A stretch of 19,298 nucleotides of DNA from an uncultured Collinsella sp. (GTDB lineage: Bacteria > Actinomycetota > Coriobacteriia > Coriobacteriales > Coriobacteriaceae), in NCBI GenBank assembly GCA_902489955.1, contig CABUBY010000021.1, forward strand, positions 1 to 19,298, read 5' to 3'. The notes under the pieces are model-generated. The model was not told the origin of the DNA and did no database searches. It saw only the letters and a list, made by a program, of their open reading frames with translations. Shown in pieces: positions 14,155 through 19,298 of this stretch (positions are counted from its first letter, which is position 1; each line of letters opens with the position of its first letter). The position numbers and the translations under genes are program-made.

Positions 14155-16863
14155 ATGCCCAAGATCGATGTAGAAGAACAGCTCAAGCTGCGATTTTTGC
14201 AGCCGTTGTCCTCATGCGCGCCGCGCCGTGTTGTGATTTGGCACGATGCGGACGGCGAGTTTGCTCCTGAGTTTGAGCGATTGGCTGCCGAGGGTTTCGA
14301 CGGCGTGGGGGCCGATGCCGGCGTAATGCCTGCTCACGGTGACTTTGAGCGCCCGGTGCGCTTTGTTGAGGCCTGCGAGGGCCGTATGTTTGCCGTCAAG
14401 AAGCTCATCAACCGCGATGACCTTGCGAGCGATATCTTGCTGTATCGCCGTTGCCCGCGCGGCAGGCTTGAGGGTGATTGGCTTGCCGATGTTGAGCTGT
14501 ATGCCGATCAGTTCCAGGCTGACTATCTTTCGCTTTTGGCCAATCAGCTAGGCATCGAGAATATCGACGCCGTGCGCGAGAGCCTGCGCGAGCACAAGAC
14601 GTTCTTTGATGCCAAGACCCGCTGCGCTAAGTTTGCCGCGTGTGTTCCGCATGCCTCGGGCGCATCCGATATCGAACTCGGCATCCTTACGGTGATTTTT
14701 GGCGGTAAAGAGCTTGGTGACGCGCGCCCCGCGTTTGTGCTGCGTGGCTGTATGACCATGCTGCTGCACGAGGGTTCCGAGGCGCTGGCCGAGTTTATGG
14801 ACAAGTACTGCGTGCGCGATGTGCTCTCTGCCTTTATGCTTCGCTGCTATGGGTTTGAGGGACCGCTGTATGAGCGCGACTCATTGCTTATGCTTTCATC
14901 CCATGTGCTCCTTACAGCGGCGTCTACCGCGCTTCCCGAGGGAGCGCTCAAGGGACTCGAAAGCTATGTGGCTCCCGCCTACGGCCCCTATTGCCTTGAG
15001 GCGGTGCGCACTTGGGACCAGGCCGCCGATACCCAGGCGTCGAGCGAGGACCTATTTGAGATCTGTCGTTTGGTGGAGGATGCCCGCGGGCTCTTTGTGC
15101 GGTTTGAGGCTCTGCCGATCGATGCGCTGGCCTCGCTTGATGTGTTCCCGTGCGTCAATGAGGCTGTGCTCTCGCAGTTGTTCAGCTCGTTTGCCCAGGG
15201 TGCAGACCGTGTTGAGGACGCACGCGCCTTTGTGGCGCGTCGCTGCGACCTAAGCTGGTACCGCCGTGTCGAGAGCTACTTTGGCTTGCTTGCCGCTGTG
15301 GCCGATATGTGCGCGTTTAGGCAGACGCACGCGGGTGGGTTCCATCTGGCGCAGTCCCAGCAGGTGTGGGATGCCTATACGTCCGAATGGTATGCCATGG
15401 ACGCTGCCTATCGCCATATGTGCACCGCGTATCTGCGGGCACGCTCCGTCGAGTGCGATGCGCTCGAGGAACCTGCCCGCGCCGTGGCGGACTGGGCGGA
15501 GAATCTCTACAGCAACTGGTTCTTGGCGGATGCCAATGCCTGCTGGGCGGCTGCTGCGCAAGGGGAGTGGGCCAATTGCGGCTACATCGATGGTCCCGCA
15601 CGGCAGGATGAGTTTTACTGGCATGTGCTACCCGCCTTTGTGGGTTCTGCCAAAACAACGGTCGTTATCGTGAGCGATGCGCTGCGCTATGAGGTTGCCC
15701 GCGACGTTGCGGCGCTGCTCGAGCGCGAACGCGGCGGCAACGTCAAGGTCTCTAGCATGCAGGCGGTCTTTCCCTCCATTACCGAGGTGGGCATGCCTGC
15801 GCTGCTGCCGCACCAGGTGCTTGAGCTTGCAGAGGATGGCGCGTTTGTGTTGGCTGACGACATGCCCACTGCGACGACTCCGCAGCGCGAGGCCGTGCTT
15901 GCCCACGTTGAGCCTACAGCCCGCGCTTTGCGCTCGAGCGCATACCTCAACATGGCGGGAACCGAGCGCAAGGCGATGCTCAAGGACTCAAGACTTGTCT
16001 ACCTCTATCACAACAAGATTGATGCCACGGGCGAGAAGGCCGCTACGCAGGATGACGTCTTCGATGCCTGTACGGACACCGTAGAGGAGCTTGCCACGTT
16101 GGCGCGCCGCGTGTGCACCGACGCCCCGGGCGCGCGTGTTGTTATAACGGCGGATCACGGCTTTATCTACACGCGCCGGGAGCTCAGCGAGTGTCAGATG
16201 CTCGGCAAGCCAGATCTTCCCTTCCTTGACGCTCCCGTCATGCACGGCAAGCGTCATCTGGTGGTGCCCAACGAGGCCGCGGCCAAGCTTCCGGACGAGG
16301 CACGCGGGGTGTTTGTTAATGTTGACATGGGACGTTTGGGTGCCGGCTTTGAGGGGTTTGCCCCGCGCGAGAACGTGCACTTCAAGCGTCCCGGTGGTAC
16401 TAACAACTACGTCCACGGCGGCATGAGCCTGCAGGAGCTTTGCGTGCCCGTTATTGGATTTTGGCGTGCGCGCTCGGGTTCCAAGGACTTTGTCGACACG
16501 CGCGCGGCGACGTTGCGCGTGCTAAGTGAGGGGCGCCGGGTGACCAACTCACTCTTCTCGCTCAACTTGATCCAGGAAGAACCAGCCCAAGGCAAGGTCT
16601 TGCCGTGCGAATACGAGCTGGTGTTTACCGATGCAAGCGGCAACGAGGTGAGCGATACGGTCAAGGCGCATGCTAACAAAACTTCTGTTAATTCGCAGGA
16701 GCGCGTAGTGCATGCCAAGTTTGCGCTGCGCGCGGCGGATGGATTCTCGGCAAAGGGTCCGTACTATCTGGTCTGCCGCGAGCGCGAGACGGGCAAGATC
16801 GTTTGGCGCGAGACGTACACCATCGCTGTTTCGTTTGCCCCTGTTGCTGACTTTGGTTTTTAG
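14155..16863 (+). CDS. pglZ: BREX alkaline-phosphatase-fold protein PglZ
   Basis: This 902-residue protein is a hallmark BREX component with a PglZ/alkaline phosphatase superfamily domain. In studied systems it is essential for methylation and defence, and PglZ domains can act as metal-dependent nucleases. The N-terminus RRVVIWHDADGEF is the usual opening, followed by a long helical middle. The phosphatase-fold motifs are VIVSDALRYEVARD, with metal ligand Asp508, and ITADHGFIYTRRE, with Asp667 and His668. The C-terminus has GGTNNYVHGGMSLQELCVPV, typical of the family, and a beta-rich end. AAGGA precedes the ATG by six bases. The stop is 11 bases before the brxL ATG. Confidence 0.94.
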   Translation: MPKIDVEEQLKLRFLQPLSSCAPRRVVIWHDADGEFAPEFERLAAEGFDGVGADAGVMPAHGDFERPVRFVEACEGRMFAVKKLINRDDLASDILLYRRCPRGRLEGDWLADVELYADQFQADYLSLLANQLGIENIDAVRESLREHKTFFDAKTRCAKFAACVPHASGASDIELGILTVIFGGKELGDARPAFVLRGCMTMLLHEGSEALAEFMDKYCVRDVLSAFMLRCYGFEGPLYERDSLLMLSSHVLLTAASTALPEGALKGLESYVAPAYGPYCLEAVRTWDQAADTQASSEDLFEICRLVEDARGLFVRFEALPIDALASLDVFPCVNEAVLSQLFSSFAQGADRVEDARAFVARRCDLSWYRRVESYFGLLAAVADMCAFRQTHAGGFHLAQSQQVWDAYTSEWYAMDAAYRHMCTAYLRARSVECDALEEPARAVADWAENLYSNWFLADANACWAAAAQGEWANCGYIDGPARQDEFYWHVLPAFVGSAKTTVVIVSDALRYEVARDVAALLERERGGNVKVSSMQAVFPSITEVGMPALLPHQVLELAEDGAFVLADDMPTATTPQREAVLAHVEPTARALRSSAYLNMAGTERKAMLKDSRLVYLYHNKIDATGEKAATQDDVFDACTDTVEELATLARRVCTDAPGARVVITADHGFIYTRRELSECQMLGKPDLPFLDAPVMHGKRHLVVPNEAAAKLPDEARGVFVNVDMGRLGAGFEGFAPRENVHFKRPGGTNNYVHGGMSLQELCVPVIGFWRARSGSKDFVDTRAATLRVLSEGRRVTNSLFSLNLIQEEPAQGKVLPCEYELVFTDASGNEVSDTVKAHANKTSVNSQERVVHAKFALRAADGFSAKGPYYLVCRERETGKIVWRETYTIAVSFAPVADFGF

Positions 16864-16874
16864 GAGTGTGCCCT

Positions 16875-19256
16875 ATGTTTGATAGCAATGACGACAATCT
16901 GTGGGAAGTTCCCTCGATTGATGTGAATGCGCCGGTGCAGGTTGCGGTGTCTGCAGAGGAGGCCGTGCCCGCCCCGGAGGCTGAGACTGCCGTAGAGGCC
17001 GTGGCTGCCGCGCCTGCCCCGGAGCCGACGGTGGCCGCGGTGCCCGATGAGGCTGCGGTGCCCGCCGAGGACGAATCCTCGACCGATGGCTATGACCAGG
17101 CCGTGGACGAGACCCCCGAGGACGACGGCTACGACATGGATGGGCTGGACGGCAAGCTGCTCGAGCACTTTGCTGGCAAGATCGTGCGCAAGGACCTGAC
17201 GGCCCTTATGAAGCGCGGCGCCAACGTGCCCACCTTTGTGCTGGAGTATCTGCTGGGCATGTACTGCTCAACTGACGACGAGGATGCCGTGGCAGAGGGT
17301 TTGGAGCGCATCCGCAGGATCCTCACTGATAACTACGTGTGCCCCGACGAGTCCGAGCGCATTAAGTCCAAGATTCGCGAACTGGGCCGCTTTACCATCA
17401 TCGACAAGGTGACGGCCAAGCTCGACGAGTACAAAGACATCTACGTGGCATCGTTTGCCAATCTGACTATCGAGCCGTTTGTGATGCCTGCCGAGTACGT
17501 GCGCGACTATTCCAAGATTCTGCAGGGTGGCATTTGGTGCATTATGAGCATCGAGTACCGTCATCCCGTGGATGAGGAAGACGAGTTTGGCATGGAGGTC
17601 TTTGGCGACGATGCGCCGCGCCGCTCCAAGGCCAAGCGCAAAAAGCGCGGACCCGAGGACTCTCCGTTTAGCGTGGCGTCGCTCACACCCATCCAGATGC
17701 CCAACCTGGACCTGGATGCCATGGTCGACGAGCGCCAGTACTTTACGCGCGACGAATGGCTCAACATGCTGCTGCGCTCGGCTGGCTACGAACCCAGCGA
17801 GCTTTCCGAGAAAGAGCGCCTGCACTTTATCGAGCGTATGGTGCCGCTCATCGAGCGCAACTACAACCTGTGCGAGCTGGGTCCCCGCGGCACCGGCAAG
17901 AGCCATATCTACAAAGAGGTCTCGCCCTACGCCATCTTGCTTTCGGGTGGTCAGACCACCACGGCCAACCTGTTCGGCCGTATGAACTCCATGCGCGCCG
18001 ATCGCGTGGGCTTGGTGGGCCATTGGGACTGCGTGACGTTTGACGAGGTCGCCGGCATGCGCTTTAAGGACACCAACGCCGTGCAGATCATGAAGGACTA
18101 TATGGCGAGTGGCAGCTACGCGCGCGGCCGCGACCAGATCAACGCCGATGCCTCCATGGTCTTTGAGGGCAACATCAACGACACCGTGCAAAACGTCCTT
18201 AAGACCACGCACCTGTTTGATCCGTTCCCGCCAGAGTTTAACAACGATTCGGCCTTCTTCGACCGTATCCACTATTACCTGCCGGGCTGGGAGATTCCCA
18301 AGATGCGCTCGAGCCTGCTGACCGGGCATTATGGCCTGATCACCGACTGCCTGTCGGAGTTTTGCAAGGAGATGCGCCGCAAGGACTTTACGCACCATAT
18401 CGACCGTTACTTCCGCTTTAACAGCGACTTTAACAAGCGTGACGAGATTGCCGTGCGCAAGACCTTTAGCGGCCTTGCAAAGCTGCTGTTCCCCGACGAG
18501 GCCATGGACAAGGATGACGTGCGCTGGCTGTTGGATTACGCCATCGAGGGCCGTCGCCGCGTAAAGGAGCAGCTCAAGATTATGGCGGGCGTTGAGTTTA
18601 TCGACGTCAACCTGGGCTATATGGATGCCGACAACCCGCAGGACGTGCACGTGGTGCGCGTGCCCGAGCAGAGCGAGGACACGCTGATTCCTGACGGGCC
18701 ACTGCTGTCCGGCCACGTGTTTGGCGTGGGCAGGTCGCAGGGCGGCGAGGTTGCCGTGTACAAGCTGGAGAACAAGGCCGTTGCCGGCGAGTGCAAGTTT
18801 AAGCACGAGGGCGTGGCCTTTAATAAGCCGGTACGCGATACGCTGGAGGCCGCGTTCGACAACTTTGTGAACCTGGCGAACCGCGTGGCGCCGGGCATGC
18901 ACATTGGCTCCAAGGATTACCTGCTGTTCTACAACGACCTGCAGAGCAAGGGCCTGTCCGAGGAAGTTTCGCTCGCCGAGTTTGTGGGACTTTGCTCTGC
19001 GGCATGCAACCGCCCGGTGATGCCTGCGCTGGCGATTCCGGGAATCTTGCGCATGTCAGGCTCTATGGACGAGATCCGCGGGCTCGAGGACATTATGCGC
19101 GTGGCCAAAAACGCCGGCGCCAAGCGCGTGATTTTGCCGCTGAGTGCCATCGCGGGCCTGCAGAGCGTTTCGTCCGAGATTATCTCGGGCCTGAGCCCGG
19201 TGTTCTACATGGATGGCGATCCCGTCGACGCCGCGAAAAAGGCTCTGGATCTGTAG
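16875..19256 (+). CDS. brxL: BREX Lon-like AAA+ protein BrxL with acidic N-terminal extension
   Basis: This 793-residue protein is the BREX effector-type AAA+ ATPase. It forms a DNA-binding multimer and is needed for defence but not methylation in E. coli. The conserved part starts near residue 91 (LDGKLLEHFAGKIVRKDL). Walker A GPRGTGKS is at residues 336-343 and Walker B VTFDEVAG has Asp390 and Glu391. The C-terminal Lon-like domain includes RPVMPALAIPG and GAKRVILPLSA. The canonical Lon serine motif PKDGPSAG is not seen, and GLED stands where Lon has GLKE, so protease activity is doubtful. Residues 1-93 contain 26 Asp/Glu and no Lys, Arg or His, with Ala-Pro-Val-Glu low complexity; this is longer than usual. 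The ATG at 16875 has AGGAG eight bases upstream; a GTG at 16866 would overlap that site. Confidence 0.94.
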   Translation: MFDSNDDNLWEVPSIDVNAPVQVAVSAEEAVPAPEAETAVEAVAAAPAPEPTVAAVPDEAAVPAEDESSTDGYDQAVDETPEDDGYDMDGLDGKLLEHFAGKIVRKDLTALMKRGANVPTFVLEYLLGMYCSTDDEDAVAEGLERIRRILTDNYVCPDESERIKSKIRELGRFTIIDKVTAKLDEYKDIYVASFANLTIEPFVMPAEYVRDYSKILQGGIWCIMSIEYRHPVDEEDEFGMEVFGDDAPRRSKAKRKKRGPEDSPFSVASLTPIQMPNLDLDAMVDERQYFTRDEWLNMLLRSAGYEPSELSEKERLHFIERMVPLIERNYNLCELGPRGTGKSHIYKEVSPYAILLSGGQTTTANLFGRMNSMRADRVGLVGHWDCVTFDEVAGMRFKDTNAVQIMKDYMASGSYARGRDQINADASMVFEGNINDTVQNVLKTTHLFDPFPPEFNNDSAFFDRIHYYLPGWEIPKMRSSLLTGHYGLITDCLSEFCKEMRRKDFTHHIDRYFRFNSDFNKRDEIAVRKTFSGLAKLLFPDEAMDKDDVRWLLDYAIEGRRRVKEQLKIMAGVEFIDVNLGYMDADNPQDVHVVRVPEQSEDTLIPDGPLLSGHVFGVGRSQGGEVAVYKLENKAVAGECKFKHEGVAFNKPVRDTLEAAFDNFVNLANRVAPGMHIGSKDYLLFYNDLQSKGLSEEVSLAEFVGLCSAACNRPVMPALAIPGILRMSGSMDEIRGLEDIMRVAKNAGAKRVILPLSAIAGLQSVSSEIISGLSPVFYMDGDPVDAAKKALDL

Positions 19257-19267
19257 GAGTGCGGCGA

Positions 19268-19296
19268 GCGGGGCGTCCGGTGTTCGGGCGCCCCGC
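19268..19296 (+). terminator. Probable terminator of the BREX operon
   Basis: GCGGGGCG-T-CCG pairs with CGG-G-CGCCCCGC, a 12-pair stem including one G-U pair, around a GTGTT loop, 12 bases after the brxL stop. The window ends two bases later, so the T-run that would confirm a terminator is not visible. Confidence 0.65.
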
Positions 19297-19298
19297 GA

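Noticed and set aside
17268..18902. 544-codon open frame antisense to brxL
   Set aside because: It is a shadow of a GC-rich gene: His/Leu/Val/Ala-rich, no domain, no ribosome-binding site, and brxL on the other strand has clear motifs.

Overview
The window is GC-rich bacterial chromosomal DNA. Strong G/C third-position bias, Shine-Dalgarno sites of the AAGGAG type and the gene content suggest a Gram-positive Coriobacteriia-type actinobacterium such as Collinsella. That taxonomic call is an inference from composition and protein style, not a search result.

Region 1 (1-4336, minus strand) is housekeeping. From upstream to downstream it reads: a 57-residue antitoxin-like protein (4163-4336); the serine-biosynthesis pair serC (2908-4032) and serA (1672-2835); an intrinsic terminator (1573-1608); an M20-family metallohydrolase (274-1494); and the first 78 codons of a protein resembling the DUF1015 family, cut by the window edge (1-234). 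Region 2 (4337-4674) has no gene I can support. It holds a palindrome next to the antitoxin-like gene, a long GC-rich hairpin and a repeated TTTGACAC element, and probably contains the promoter of the next block.

Region 3 (4675-19256, plus strand) is a type 1 BREX phage-defence operon in canonical order: brxA, brxB, brxC, pglX, pglZ, brxL, closed by a hairpin at 19268-19296. In the known system PglX methylates host DNA with help from BrxB, BrxC and PglZ, and unmethylated phage DNA is blocked with help from BrxL.

This operon departs from the textbook in several ways. brxC carries a one-base frameshift at a GGG run (7864-7866), so the roughly 1220-residue ATPase is read as two overlapping halves. 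pglX is split into two genes: the methyltransferase plus target-recognition part (9801-12290), and the conserved C-terminal part as its own ORF with its own start (13163-14131). Between the halves sits a roughly 200-residue protein with a HEPN-type RNGFAH motif (12300-12899), a likely RNase-fold defence or toxin gene. DNA from about 11640 (the start of the target-recognition region) to about 13140 is clearly AT-richer than its surroundings, so the specificity domain and the HEPN gene look like one imported cassette. BrxL has an 88-residue acidic N-terminal extension with no Lys, Arg or His.

The best candidate for something new is the split PglX with a nested HEPN gene, which may be an exchangeable specificity-plus-effector cassette inside BREX. 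Whether the system is active depends on whether the brxC frameshift is real.
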